Origin: Gorsachius magnificus
Taxonomy: Eukaryota > Chordata > Aves > Pelecaniformes > Ardeidae
Direction: 5' to 3'
Assembly (NCBI GenBank): GCA_034008185.1
Contig: CM067109.1
Span: 61,352,301 to 61,416,300, forward strand
DNA: 64,000 nt
The translations under genes were made by a program, and so were the position numbers. Below, one piece after another: positions 1 to 13,207 of the stretch; positions within the stretch are counted from its first letter, which is position 1, and each line of letters starts with the position of its first letter. The notes beneath the pieces were generated by a model. It did no database searches and was not told the DNA's origin. It was given only the letters and a program-made list of their open reading frames with translations.

Positions 1-1724
1 TTCATGCTTCCTACAGAACAGGCTTCTTTTTATTCCCTTCAGAAGGACTCTGCCCACTGCTAACCACAAACAGTTGATTTCTCTCTAATTCTTCCTTTTT
101 AGGTTAATTGCCCAATATCACTGCAGTTCTCTGGCTCCAATTGGCAATGATCAATTACAGTCACATAAAAATTACAGACCTCATATATGGTATGATTCTA
201 TCTTGTTTCAGTTCTGTGTCCCTGAATCTTTTTTTCAACCTTTCTTTGCTAGACTGAAGACTCTACAAGTACATTTCTTTTTCTTAGATATCTAAGTTTG
301 AGTTACCTTTTAATCTCCTTCCCGAAAATCTCAAATTGTTCTCTAGAATGGTATGTTTTCAAATCCTTCTCATAAGTCTTCTTCAAACGCCTTTTACTTC
401 CATCAATCTCTTTCTTGGATTCTGGGTATTAGAGCTACATAGAGTATTCTAGGAGCAGTCAAACCACTGAGTGAAAGAAAACATATTCTTCCTGCTCCTA
501 TTGTATAGCCTCCAGCTTATACATTCAAGGACTGTGCTAGCATTTTTCACAATGGCAATGGGAGTTCATGCTCAGCTCATTACCTCCTAGGACTCTCATT
601 TTTCTTCAGTGTCCCTGCTTCCCAGGAGACAGACATTCAGCCTCACTCAACATGAACTTGAGCATTGTATTGGTTTTCATTAAGATGTAATGATTTCCTC
701 ATTAAAAACACTGTGAGGTCATAATGATCTATACTTTTCAATCAGCCTCTGGTAGATGATGAAAGCTCAGAATAGCTGTCAATGACTGAAGATATCTTCT
801 TACACTGGCTTGGGTTTTTTATATTGCCACTAATTTTTAAAAAATGATTGAAAGATTTTACCTCTAAAACAAACAGCAAAAACACTGTCATATTTTTCAT
901 TGTATATCCAAATAGAATAGATGTGTAAGGTGTAAACCATTATCTTGGGGAAAAAAAAAATGTCATTATTCATGTGAGGGATCAACTGAAAAATTAATTT
1001 CATGGTACGTGAGAGTCTGAGCTAGTGAAAATGATTAAGTGGTACTTATATGCACCAATTTAACCTTAAGGCATTGAGTCTACACTGTGTTCCATGTGTC
1101 AGTGCTTAGCTCCAATCCAAATACTAAGTAAAACCAATCATGATGAAGATAATTTTTGGAATTAAATCTCTTATGTACATTTTAATACAACCAATCACTG
1201 TTGCACAGGGGCACAAAACAGAAATGAGTGGATGTGCTTGTAAGACTTCTAGATACTTTCAGGTCATAGATTGCATTCTTGGAATCCCATGACCCTGATC
1301 CCTCAGCTTCATAAGAAATCAAACTCCTCAAACAAGGAAAAAAAAACATCTCTTACCAATTCCCCTATTACATGCACCTACCTTGCTAACCATACTGAGC
1401 ACTCTGTTCCACCAGTTCCCTAACTTCACAATGAGAGAAATTTAACAGATTAGGACAGGAGCAAAGGAAAGGGAAGTAAAATAAAAGGATGCATTAGGAG
1501 AGTGCAAGAGGCTCAACTCATTTAACATTCACAATATGAAGGAATGCAAAAGTACTTCCCCAATTTCTTAAGAAAAGTTTTCAAGAGTCATGAGAATATA
1601 ATCAGGAAAAACTTTACCTAGGTCAGGAAAAAGAGGAAAGAGAGAAAAGACAAACTGTTAGGTAAAACTCCATCAAGAAAGAGACAACTGCAAACAAGGG
1701 GAGAAAATTCAAACTTCCAAGGCA

Positions 1725-1773
1725 GAATCATAGAATCATTTAGGTTGGAAAAGACCTTTAAGATCATCAAGGT
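1725..1773 (-). mobile_element. CR1 LINE, 3'-end fragment
   Basis: The plus strand reads agaatcatagaatcattta followed by ggttggaaaagacc and tttaagatcatcaag. This is the complement of the CR1 3' end, which finishes with ATTCTATG-type short repeats. The element is severely 5'-truncated, as is usual for avian CR1, and lies in the same orientation as CNTLN. Confidence 0.88.
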
Positions 1774-4700
1774 AGGATATATATAGCCAATAAAACCCAA
1801 AGGCATCCATTTCATGCATTTTAGTAGCACCTATATGGAATTGTACACAGAGGTGTTATTGCATAGTCTATCAGAATACTAAATCATACAATATTAAAAA
1901 AATTATGCAGCTATGTCCTCTACTGTAATTCCTTCCCTGCAAGTTCAACACACAAAGGAACCTCTCACCATAGAGAGGTCTATATTCAAGACTAAAGCCA
2001 AAAAGCCTTATTTTTACCACCATACCCAGGAGGTCTTGAAATTTCATTGAATTCAGTGAGAATAAGCACATGGCTAAAGTGGTTAGTAAATAAACTTCAC
2101 AGTTAATACTGGCAGTTACTAATAATGAATAATTTGTGACCCACTCCAGTGAACAAGCCTAAGAGTACTGATGCAATTGCAACCCAAGCTGGTTTTCTAT
2201 GAGAGTCTATGAGAAAATCAGACTGGCAGAGCTGAAATGTAATCTCTTGTCTATAGATAAATAATTATTCCCAAATCAATGGATTTTTTTGGGGTGAGTT
2301 TTGATGGTGAATAAATATTATCTGACAAAATTGTGCATTATCCACAAAACTTTACATAGTAGAGAAGGTTCAAGAACCTAGTCTAGCTCTATACTTAGCT
2401 TTAATCAAATGAGCAGATCACACTGAATTCAGTGAAGACATTCCTGTGAGCACAAAAGGAAATCCTATTACAACAGTACTTGTTGAGCTTTCCCAAGTCT
2501 CAAGTAGAATCTCATTCAGGAAATTTTTTGGAAAAAACCTGTAAACTGAGTTCTGTTTTTTGTCCTATAATAAGATTCAATGCACAAGGAAAGTTTGATC
2601 AAATCACAGAAAAGGTGAAGAAAAATAAGCTATGTAGCACATGAAATCCATGAAGTAAAAATTACAGGATGTTATCTTCCAGTGTTTACCATAATACATG
2701 AACAAGTATATTCTATTACTGTATTATACAATCAGATACAAATATATTAGACATTCTTATAGATTCATGTGTTATCTCTATTTGTAACATTACAAGAACA
2801 TGCTAACTGTTGTGATACAGGTTCTTTCTTTTAATACGGAAGTATAATTTTTAAGATTTCTATGAGACAGAAATATAAATTGTATTGATTGTAAGTATAT
2901 TCTATAGTAGTCTCCACAATTTTTTCTTTGTATTTTTCTAGATTTACCTATCCCTAAGTTATTTCATTTTGACAGCAATATATACAACTCTCATAGTTCT
3001 AGTTCATGCCAACTGTACTCTTTAATTTATGAATGAGACTCATTTCCTACATGCAACGTACTTCAACTGTTGTTCATCAATAATTCAACAGGTCTACTGT
3101 AATTTTTCTTCAGAGATCAATATAAATGTAAAAGGTATTTTGCTTTATTTTTGTTTTGTAATGAAAGCACAGTTTCACGATAAATATATTTTACAGTGTA
3201 GTTTTGCTAACGGAACTGACTTCAGGATGCTGTGAGTTTTCAATGCAGCAAACTATGAAAATAAAATAATAAAAAAAATTTTGGAGTAGATGCATTTTAA
3301 AAGGGCAGTTATTTTCATGATTACCATTTGCAATTCCTCATTTTATTTTCAAGTCAACCTCTCTGACAGAGTAGAAAATAGAAATTTGAGAACTGTTTTA
3401 TATCAGCAGTAATGCTGAATCAGTAGTTTACCAGAGGAAAAATTATACTGAGATTTCCCCATTTAGTAACCAAAAAGTCTGAAAAAACATATTTAACTAA
3501 CTGATCATGTTTCATTCCAGGCAGAATTTTGGACTATGACATAGAAGGGGTGAATTCTAGTCTCACAGAGCCACACAGCATTGTCTGTCTCTGTTTCCAG
3601 CCTTTATGAGTGTGACATCACAGCCTGATTTTCAATTTATTAGGTTCAGCAAAGCTATAATAAAACTACAATATGTCAGAATCTATTCTTCTGAATATTG
3701 TCAATACAAAGGCTTCAAAAACTACAGGGAGGGCCCAGAAATGGAACTTAAATGCTATAAAATTTGAGATACATTACAATTTTTCCTACCTACAGATAAT
3801 GTTGTTCAGGTCTGGAACACTGTGTAGAGTCCAGGAAGAATGGCTTTCTCTCAAGAATACATAGATTGAGGGTGTGTTTATTGGGTTTTGAATTATATAC
3901 TGTGTCTGCAAAGAGGTCTCTTCAAGGCATGCATACACAATGATAACAGCAGTGTGACCTCAGAAGGAAAAAACAGAATTTACACCCAATCAAACAGTCT
4001 CATACTAGCACATAGTTTAGTTCAATCATTAGAAAAAACTCTGCTGTCTTAGACTTGCAAACTCTGGAAAGGTCAGGCAGTATAGCCTGCTTTATCAGTC
4101 TTTTATCCCTGGTGGTTTACTTTTTCACTTCTGCTGCATTTTAAGAAAAAGCAGAATAGAAAATTTGCTATTTTGATTTTTTAAATATTTTTGAGAAACT
4201 GTCTTTACTTCTTTTTGAATATTGTGCCCAAAGATTGTAGTACCTGAAAATTCCTAACCAAGACTACTGTTATTCAAAGCACTTAGGAAAGGATCATCTG
4301 TATGCTTTTAAACAAGGAAAGGGGGGGAGAAATCACATTTCTCCTGACGTTTTCAGGAACAGACTTTTCCTAAACAGCTTCATAGAATTCGTTGACTGTT
4401 TCATTACACACTGTGCCAAAGGTGCATGGTTGCAGAAATGATTTTGCACTGAGTTTTGTGAAAGTGTTAAATAGGGTATATTTAGCTTTTTTATTTTTTT
4501 AAGATGGATACTAGTAAGATGTTCCAGACGTTTAAGTGTGCCGTGTAAGAATGGAAAGGGACACTGTTGAACAGAGCAGAAATAAGCTGAATCCTTGTTA
4601 GTTTATTTTTTATTTATTAAAACATGAGGACACTACAGCAGCTCTGTTTTTTTCACTACTTTCATATATAAAAGTCAGAATTCCTGCATATACTACTAAT

Positions 4701-4949
4701 GTAGTAGTAATCTCTTACACAGTTATCTGGAAAAACAACCATTTATACTTAATGACTCCCGAATTTTAATTCTTCTAAAACTTTTTATAAAATGTTATCA
4801 TTCAGATACTCTGTAGGTATGATTGGTATTATCTGATGTACATCATAATGAAAAATATCTTTTCATGCCACTGGAGGGAAAAAAAAACCGCACTTAATTT
4901 AGAAAAGATGACACTGAGTGCAGAAGCTTTCTTATGAACGTTATAAAAA

Positions 4950-4966
4950 AATATATATATATATAT
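4950..4966. repeat. AT dinucleotide microsatellite
   Basis: An uninterrupted TA/AT run of about 17 bases following a short A run. Confidence 0.9.
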
Positions 4967-7900
4967 GCACAAATGCTCTGGAGTATTTCCATGAAAGAGT
5001 AAAAAAGATAAAACCAGGACACATATAAAAGTGTTTTGGAAGAAAACAATTGGGTGTGTCTATGACAATTTCTAACTGGACAACACTTATGTGGAAAGCC
5101 CCGCAAAACTGTCAAAACTATTACGCATTTGCTGTAATGAACAAAAGTGAGGAAGTTCCAAAAGCAGTTTTAGCTTGCTGCAAGGTAACTACAAGCAACA
5201 TTCAGTTTATAATTTCAACCTAGAATTTACTTTAGGGAAACCACAGACATACAAAAATTGTTATGTAAATAACAATACATCTTTAAAGAGTGAAATACCC
5301 CTCCATGAAAACCAGAGTCAAAGTGAGATTTTTGTGTAAACAATAGTTAAGTCAGTAATTTACAATGCATCTAAATTCATCACCAGTTTCTTCTTTGTTT
5401 CAGTGTAATTGAATAATCCTAAATTGGCTGGTTTAGTCCTATTTGGGTACCATAAGAAAAGTGAAGCTGTGGTGCTGAATTTGCAGATGCAACTCTGAGT
5501 TCTGAGCTGTTCTCTGACTGGGCAGTAAAAAACAGTCAAAAGAATATTTAGAGAAAGCCACAAACTTCAAAGAATAAAAAGCTTTCTCCAGCCCTTTACT
5601 CTTCTGCTTTACTTTTTTCATGCTCATACCTTCCTATGCTTGAGATAAGCCACTAGATTAATCCACTTGGGATAATCCACTAGAACAAACTTCTGGCAAG
5701 CAAATTAAAAGCACAGTATAAGATCAGGGGGAAAAAGTTCGCTTCAAATTCAAAGGAAATTGAAAACTGAATGGCTAAAATAAAGTTTGGAGAGATTTTT
5801 AAAATGCTGTCAGAAAAAAAAATCCTAGCTAAAATGTGCTTCTAAAAAAATAAAAAAAAAAAAAAAAAAAGCTCCTTTTCTTTCCAATTCAGCAAAAACA
5901 TAGTTACATATCTGCAGGAATGCAACTAAAAAACCTACACTTAAACCTTTACATTATCCTCTCCAAAAGATCGGTCAGTGTTTGACTGGTTGACTTGTTC
6001 CCATTCTTTAAGATTCAGGTTTCCTGCTCAAGTAAGACCTACACAGGCACTTTGCAAATGCCTGTGGCATTCAATTAAGAAATGCAGCTCTTCCTGTTAC
6101 ATCACCTGAGAAACACTGGAGAACTAATGCAGTAGATTTTTGAGCAGCGGACCTGTGAGTGGCCTTGACAGGAATAAGAAGCACTAATGACTTAACCTGC
6201 TTACGATTTTAATTTCTTATTCAATATACTTTGTCTGAACTTCTGCAACAAGAATGACACCTACTGCATAAAACTAATTATAATTGCTGTGCTGTTTTCA
6301 ATAAATATACTCTTTGTATAAGCAGTCACTTAGTGATAGAAATGAATAGAGGGGGGAGTAAATGTTAGAAAACATTTTATCCTGGATTTCCCCAACAATT
6401 CTTTTCAGATGTTTTTCTAAGAAACTAAGAAATTCTAAATCCCTTTACTTCTACATTAAGTACCAGTTCCAGCTGTGATTTCTATACACTGATAGAAAAA
6501 TGTAACTACTGTATTTCTGTACAGACGGTCTCAACTCAGTGTTGATGTAAATCCTTGGAGAATTCAAGCTTTGATTCTCACATTTGCTGTCACTTTACAG
6601 TCATTTTTGCAGAAATATGCAAAGAATTGCTTCTGCAGAAGAAAAACGAAGTAAGAAATCTACATTACTGCAAAAAGTTTATAAGGACAAACAAAAAAAG
6701 AACTTGAATCCAGCATGCTGAACTCCTACAACCAGACAGACAGATACATACATGTCTGTGTGGATCTTCAAGAAAAATACACAAAACCATACATCATACA
6801 TTCTGAAAATCAACAGATGCCAGACAGTCCTTAGATAGTATGAACTGTAAAATCTGTCTCAGAATGAACATCTGGAACATTTAAATCTTAATCCAGAGTC
6901 GATCTTCTAGCACTAGATTCCTTGGGGATTATAATGAAGGACTGACTGCACAAACGTCTGCCCTTGTCTGCTAATTGATTTAGTTTCTTAGCTAAATTCA
7001 GGCAATATGGCATCTCATCCAAGCCATGATGTTAATGTTTACAGCTTTTAGAATGCAATACTTACCTTAGCCCAGCATCACAAGTTGACTGTTACTACAA
7101 GATTATTCAGAAGTTTATGATTACATATGGAAGCTTGTTTTTGGATATTAGTCATTTTGACACTCTTGAAGCGTTAAAGAGTCTCCATAAATCCAGATAT
7201 TATCTCCTTCTTATATTTTTCATGGTTTGTGTGGGTTTTACCTTCTACCTGTGCAAGAAAATTCTAAAATCTAAAGTAACAGAAGCATTGAGAAGAAACA
7301 ATGACAGGTGTCCTTGCTGATAAAAAAAAAAAATTTAAAATGTTGTTTCCCTTGCAGTATCTTAAAACTTCACTTCCAGATAGTATTTCTTATAAAAAAC
7401 ACAGAAAACCCCCCATACAAATGTGTTTTACAACCATTTGATCTGTCTGAATCACGGTTCTCTCTCTAAAACATGCATGTACCCTGCAGTGACTGTGTAG
7501 GTTCTTTACCTCCTTAATTTTCACTTGGCAAGTAGCCCAAGCTTCTGCTTTAAATTTCCCACTTGGTAGCACTAGTATGGCACCTGAAGAGTAATTAGTT
7601 GTAAGAAAGGGAATTTGAATTGGTTGCTGAGAAGGAAAAAAATGTGCATGGCTAATAAAGATTTTTCCTTGAGTACCTGCAACACCATTTATTTATTTTT
7701 GCTTAGAATGCACCACCCTTTAAATAGACCGATGACCATTTTTTAGTTTCTTTTTTTTTTAAACTTTCCAGAAGGACTGAGTGAAATAAAACTGTTTTGT
7801 TTTTAAGATCATACTATTTCACTTTTAGTCAGTCTGTTACATTATAGCAGCCTTTATCTTGACACAAATTTTGCTTCTTTTTTTTTTTTTAAACAGTTTC

Positions 7901-9175
7901 CTGATAATGGCCTTTTTTATTTTATTTCTCACATTGCTCTCCAATAGACAACTAAGGTGTAGTCTTCTAGGAAGGCAAATCATGAAGATGTCTGAGCAAG
8001 CAGAATATTTTACCTAAATTACACATATAACTCTCTGTGAAGTATATACTGTCCATGAAAATTTACATTATGATACTGTTTGTGAGATAGGAAGATCTCC
8101 ATTGGTTCCAATGACCTTGGTTGGAAACTCTTTTTGAACAATTCATTACATATATATAGTTATGCAAAATGAGTAACAGAAATTAGGTTTTCCCTCCTAT
8201 AGAAGTTAGCAGTTCCCCAGCCCTAAGAAAGTGAAAAGTGCTGCTCCTGATACTGCTTCTGCCTTCTGTGCAAAGACTGAAATGCAGAGAAGTTTGAGGG
8301 GGAGGGGATTTGATTTCTTTTTTAATGTCTGCCTCCTTCCAGCAAGTCCATCTGTTGTAGCACTATAATTCTGGAAGCAGGATGTGTGTGTGACCAACAG
8401 GAGACAATTACTGCAAAAGTGTTTGTTGATTCAGCTCTATAAAGGGCAGGCCAATCACTACAGTATGAACAGAAAAGAATTCCAGCTGAGGAGCTGCATA
8501 TAGATTAACACAAAATACATATATATAAATGAGAATGGGGAAAACCAGAAAAGAGTAATAGTTTGGGAAAGGATTAAGTAGGAATGAAGACTAAAGTAGA
8601 GAAGAAAGCTGGCATCTTTGGGGCTGTTAACCAAATAGTTTACTAGTCCCTATTTTCATAAATCTTGTTCTCCAGCCTTCCACCTTGACAGAGAGATGGG
8701 ATTAAATAGATATGGTACTGGTCTGAGCCCCTTTTGGAAGAAAACTCCAGCTGCCTTAAGCACCTCACTCTTGCAGTGTATGGAGACAGTTTGTTTCTCC
8801 AAAAGTGCCTGCTCTTCACAGAGGAATGGGTGCTTGTGTATGTGGACTGACCAGATCCTCAGGAAAGTTCTCAGACCACAGACTAAAAACGAAACTTCCT
8901 TCAGCCATCTGAATGAAGGTAGAATGTCAGCATGAAGACCACTCTTTTTTCAGAAGGATTAATTAATTGGGTTGATACAATAGTAAATGAGGCCTCAATA
9001 TCATTTGTATGTAACAACTGGGTCAGACTCTCATATAAAGCATGCTAATATATAACATTTTATAATTTTTGATCATAAAAAATTAAGAGACAGAAATCAA
9101 TGTTATCAAAATTTCACGGAATTACAACAGAATTAAGCTGAACATTGTAAGACACCATAATGAAAAGTACTTTAC

Positions 9176-9399
9176 CTCTATGGTCAGTTTACTAGTTTGA
9201 AGTCTCTGATCAGCCAAATGTAGCTGAGTTGTTAGTTTTTCATTGGTTTCTTTAAATCCCTTCACAGAAGACACTGCTGTCTTTTTTTCATTCTGTAAAA
9301 CAGCTATCTGCTGCTGCAGTGACTTAATTCTTTCCTGCAGTAGAGTAACAGAGGAGCCCAGTTTCTGGACAATGATATTTCTCCTTTTTGTCCTGTTCA
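9176..9399 (-). CDS. CNTLN: Centlein (CNTLN), internal exon 10 of 10 in window (last seen)
   Basis: An exon of 224 nt whose first two bases finish a Val codon; it ends in phase 0. The acceptor is tttatgtttag before TGAACAGGAC and the donor is CCATAGAG before gtaaagta. The product includes NRTKRRNIIVQKLGSSVTLL, then QERIKSLQQQIAVLQNEKK and NEKLTTQLHLADQRLQTS. Mammalian centlein has the same ordered landmarks (NRE...SSSNIILLRERIISLQQQ...LQNAKKTAELSVKE...DQRFQTSRQTI). It is a long coiled coil belonging to the C-terminal half of the protein. The remaining 3' exons were not found in 1-9175 and probably lie outside the window. Confidence 0.95.
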
Positions 9400-10023
9400 C
9401 TAAACATAAAACAGCAAGTTACTAAACTGACATATCATCGTAAATAAGATGATTTCTGACTTTTCTTTGCCCTGTCAAAACACTGCCTCTAAAGTATTTC
9501 TCAGTAGCCAAACTGGTAAATTAATTCGGTTAACCTGTAAGTGCTCTAGGTTGTTCTTTTTCTGGAGTGCCAACACTGCAAACTCAACAAGGACTCGGAA
9601 GTTCAATGTGTCTCAAGTTTCTGATCAGTATTACCGGAAATAAAGGCTTCAGTGTCTTGTTAACAGATTTTTTTAAGGTCTAAGCCAAAATAAACTTAAT
9701 TTTGTTTCATTGGCTGTGCTGACTACAACGGGCAAACAAGAACATAAGGAAAGCCTTATTTTAGTCAGTAGATTCAATAGGTGGGACTTAGTAAAAATAG
9801 AGTATATTTTAACAGTGCAAAAGATGCTGTTTGGCAGTCACTTTTTACACGACATTTTCACTAAAATAATGAGCTGAATCTTTGAAAATATACTCGTAAA
9901 TTTAAACAAGCAAATGCTGCAATAGCGTATGTTTGTGCAATGTAGAAGAGGTTTTGGAATATCAGGCAGGAATGATTTGTCAATCTTACTTGTGAAGTTG
10001 CCAAAAATATATAAAATTCCTAC
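9400..10023. other. CNTLN intron
   Basis: A short intron of 624 bp. Nothing else recognised in it. Confidence 0.75.
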
Positions 10024-10117
10024 CTTTGCTTAGAATTGATGGATAAGATGTTATAAGACAGCACATCTTCCTCCTCTTGGAATGTAAGTTTTCTAGGTCT
10101 TTATTTTGTGAATGCCC
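10024..10117 (-). CDS. CNTLN: Centlein (CNTLN), internal exon 9 of 10 in window
   Basis: An exon of 94 nt, phase 0 at the start and one base over at the end. The acceptor is tttcatttag before GGGCATTCAC and the donor is CTAAGCAAAG before gtaggaat. The product reads GHSQNKDLENLHSKRRKM then CCLITSYPSILSK. Similarity to mammalian centlein is weak and limited to a lysine-rich stretch before the NRxK motif. The call rests mainly on good splice sites, an open frame, and phases that fit exons 13033-13207 and 9176-9399 exactly. Confidence 0.72.
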
Positions 10118-13032
10118 CTAAATGAAAAACAGAAGCATAAAGCTAGCAACTCCTCATTATGGCACACCAACCACAATACTCCAAAGTTTTCCAGTTTGAA
10201 TTGAAACAACAAAAATTACTTCACATAGTACACAAAAATATAATTAATTTTAATTTGAAAATCAGTCTTACAACACCAGTCAGCAAAGAATACAAATTTT
10301 TGTCTTTCTCGTCAAATGCAGAAGAAATAATGAACTGTTATAGGTAAATCATAACCCCTTCCAAAGAATCCCAGAGAAATATTAAGTATCTGTTAATGCC
10401 TACATTATTTTTTTAGATAAGATATTAATTTACTCATAGGGAAAAAAGATGGTATTACTTGAAAGCCTGCAATATCGTGTTTTTCAAGATATTTAAGATA
10501 TTGAAGTGAAAATAAAAAGGAATAGTGGTCTTATTAGTTCCAAAGATCAGATTAGACACTGAGCTGTAACTGGAAGAGGTATGAATATATATGAACATGC
10601 AAATACAATTCTCTGTGTTTGTACAGGGTGTAACAAAAGTCAGCTGCATGCCTTTTAAATATGTGATTTGAAAAATAGCTATTTCAAATGTTCAAAGACA
10701 GAAGCAGAGGCTGAAGAAGAATGCTGCTTGCAACATGCAAAATGAAAATGGCATGGCTTACTCCAAAATCAAAGTACTATTTCCCTGGCTCTTAAATGCT
10801 CAGTGTATTTTGAAACATTTTTGTTCTGGAATTCTGCAACACTTATCCAAAATCTTCAGTTTGCACTATGTGATATAATGCAACATATTTCTGGAAATAT
10901 TTGTAACTAAAATAGGTGTTCATCCTGTTCATCAAATCTAAAGGCGTAAACAGCAACAGATTATCTATTAACTGCTCTAAACAAATTACTGACATTGTAG
11001 GATAGCTTAGCCATGAATTCTAGATTTGTACAATCACAATACAATTTGAAGGACAGGGAAGTAGGATATACTAGGAAGAAAGAAAAGAAATGTAAGTCCC
11101 AACTTTTCAGCCTAAAACCAAAGCAAAGGAAAACAAAGGTCAAGCTCTTGTAGGTCTGTCTCCTTTGAATAGTCTCTTATTTTATTCCATGTCTCAAAGA
11201 CAACTATGGAAACCAGTACTAAGTCCCTATCAGCACGACCAGAGAATCCTACAAACACTGAAGACATGTTCTTGGATGACCGATGCTAGTCTGAAATGGT
11301 GAGGATATGTTACAGAGGACTGAGCTCTCAGCAGATGATGAGCAAACATCAGCAGCAGCAAGCCTGCAGCAAAAAGGTGGAGATCTCCACTCTAGGCCAC
11401 AGCTCTGATAAATGTATGAGTTATAAGAGAGTGCCAATAATCCTCCTGACAGTGTACAAAGGGCAAAAATGAGAAAGTCCTTGTGTCATAAATTATGTTA
11501 TCTCCAACCCCAGGCATAGCTCAGGACTTAAGGGATTTCTCTCACCTCTCTTTGTATGAGAGTACCATGACCCAGCTGGAGTGTCCTTAAATCCTCAGGA
11601 GGGATTTAAGATTTCTGTTAAAATTGGTGTTCCCAATTGTCAACACTAAACCTTTTTGCAATGCTATCTTCTGTACACAAACCATATTTTCAGGTGCTTT
11701 TCCTGCAAAAGGGGACTTCTACTGAAGCATATTTACCTGCTGTGAGCTCTTGGGATGCTGCCTGTGTATGCTCCAAGTCCACTAGTCCATTACATATGTG
11801 TATCAGAATATATCTGTGTTTGTCTTTTCCAGTAGGAACAGAGAACAAATGCAATATAGGTAAACAGGAGAGGTACTGGCTGAGAGACCAGAGGCTCCTG
11901 GATTCCCTGCCTTGTATATCCTCACTTAGGAGCAGCAGGACATAACAGGAGTAGCACACTGTCAGATTTTCACATATATCACGTGTACCTGCTCATACTG
12001 TGTATTCAATACCAACAAATGTTTGCAGATTTTCCCCCTTTTTCAGCTTTTCTGCAAGAAAAATAGATCTCTTGATGGAAATACACAATCAAGAATATAT
12101 AACAAGACCAGAGAGTTTGCATTTGTTTTAAAATTTAGAGACTTAGAAAATATAAACTGTTTTCAAACTCTTTATTGTATCACCATACATAACAGAATTT
12201 CAAACTAGTTTTCTAAGGGCAGCAAGTTGTTCAGTATTTCAGTATTCTGTTTCCTGAACTGAGAAACAACAATACCTGCTTATATTTTAAATTCCATGAA
12301 GTGATTTATTTGGGCAAACACAGGAGGGAAAAAGTATTAGACACTGTTCAAAAGTCCAAAAATGAATCATCTGTTATAGATTGTATTAAGCCTCTAAAGA
12401 CCTGGGAAACGACCAACTGGCCTTCTTCTGTGAGAAAGCAGCATATAGATGTTAGGAATGAGACAAGGGGTTCAAATCCCAGACAATGAATGTAAATGGC
12501 CTAAGAAGCAGCTAAAAGCACACTTTTCTCTAGATAGAATCTCCTGGACAGAGATAGAGCCAAAAGCATCTTACTAAGATGGAGACAACTCTTTCTGTGC
12601 ACACTGAACAAACGGAGACGTGTTCATGCTTGATTAGTCAGCACACCCATTTTGCTAGAGGGGAGGAGGGGGTGTTGCTGTTTCCTTGTTATGGGTTAGG
12701 TCACTCTGTTCCGTATGACTTCGCTGATTGAGAGAGAGTTTAATGGAATGTCTGCAGCACTCTTTGGACTGTGAGACAGCAGGACTAGCTTACAGAAGCT
12801 TTACATTTTTTAATCAGCTCTTGCACTCCTGGCACCCCTTCCAAACAGTTTTGCAGATTAATTTTTCAGAAAATGTTCTAAATTATAATTAAACTACCAA
12901 TTGAATATCTGGAAGCAGATTTTCTTTTCAGTTTACAAGAAGAGTCAAATTAATTAAGAGGGGAATAGCAGTGATAGCACTATTAACCTTCAACACTCTG
13001 CACAGGAGAAAAAAACAAGTTCTATTATATAC
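10118..13032. other. CNTLN intron
   Basis: An intron of 2.9 kb. Overlapping open frames on both strands near 11640-11960 have no recognisable domains. No known repeat identified. Confidence 0.7.
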
Positions 13033-13207
13033 CTTTATATTATACTGCTTTTTTTTGCCTTCTAAATGAATGCTGTTGCAGGGCTTTTGACTGTCTTGTA
13101 TTTGCTTTTTCCCCTGTTGTTTACTTCTCTCTGGCAGAGGATCAATGTTTTGCACTGTCTTCATAATCACGGTTTCCAAACTTTCAGAAGTTGGTATTTC
13201 ACAGTCA
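13033..13207 (-). CDS. CNTLN: Centlein (CNTLN), internal exon 8 of 10 in window
   Basis: An exon of 175 nt that takes one base to complete a Ser codon and ends in phase 0. The acceptor is gctgtttcag before TGACTGTGAA and the donor is AATATAAAG before gtatataa. The product has DCEIPTSESLETVIMKTVQN near its start and KQIQDSQKPCNSIHLEG near its end. It follows directly on GWEDVSES, as the Ser/Asp/Glu-rich linker does in mammalian centlein (SDSEAQTSQTLGTIIVET in memory). Sequence identity is low, as expected for a disordered linker, but position, phase and composition agree. Confidence 0.82.

Larger units (their letters stand above)
1..9175. other. Intron downstream of the last visible CNTLN exon
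   Basis: I see no exon on either strand. The stretch is AT-rich, with short homopolymers such as A18 near 5850. It holds one small CR1 fragment (1725-1773) and a short AT dinucleotide run (4950-4966). Open frames of 60-79 codons on either strand have no recognisable similarity and no plausible splice sites in the right phase. Confidence 0.7.

Noticed and set aside
7505..7582. Minus-strand segment with acceptor ttactcttcag and donor GAG|gtaaag resembling another CNTLN exon.
   Set aside because: In the phase required after the 9176 exon it hits a TAG at the fourth codon, and the short NLKQKLG similarity is followed by another stop. The open frame there has no similarity to centlein.
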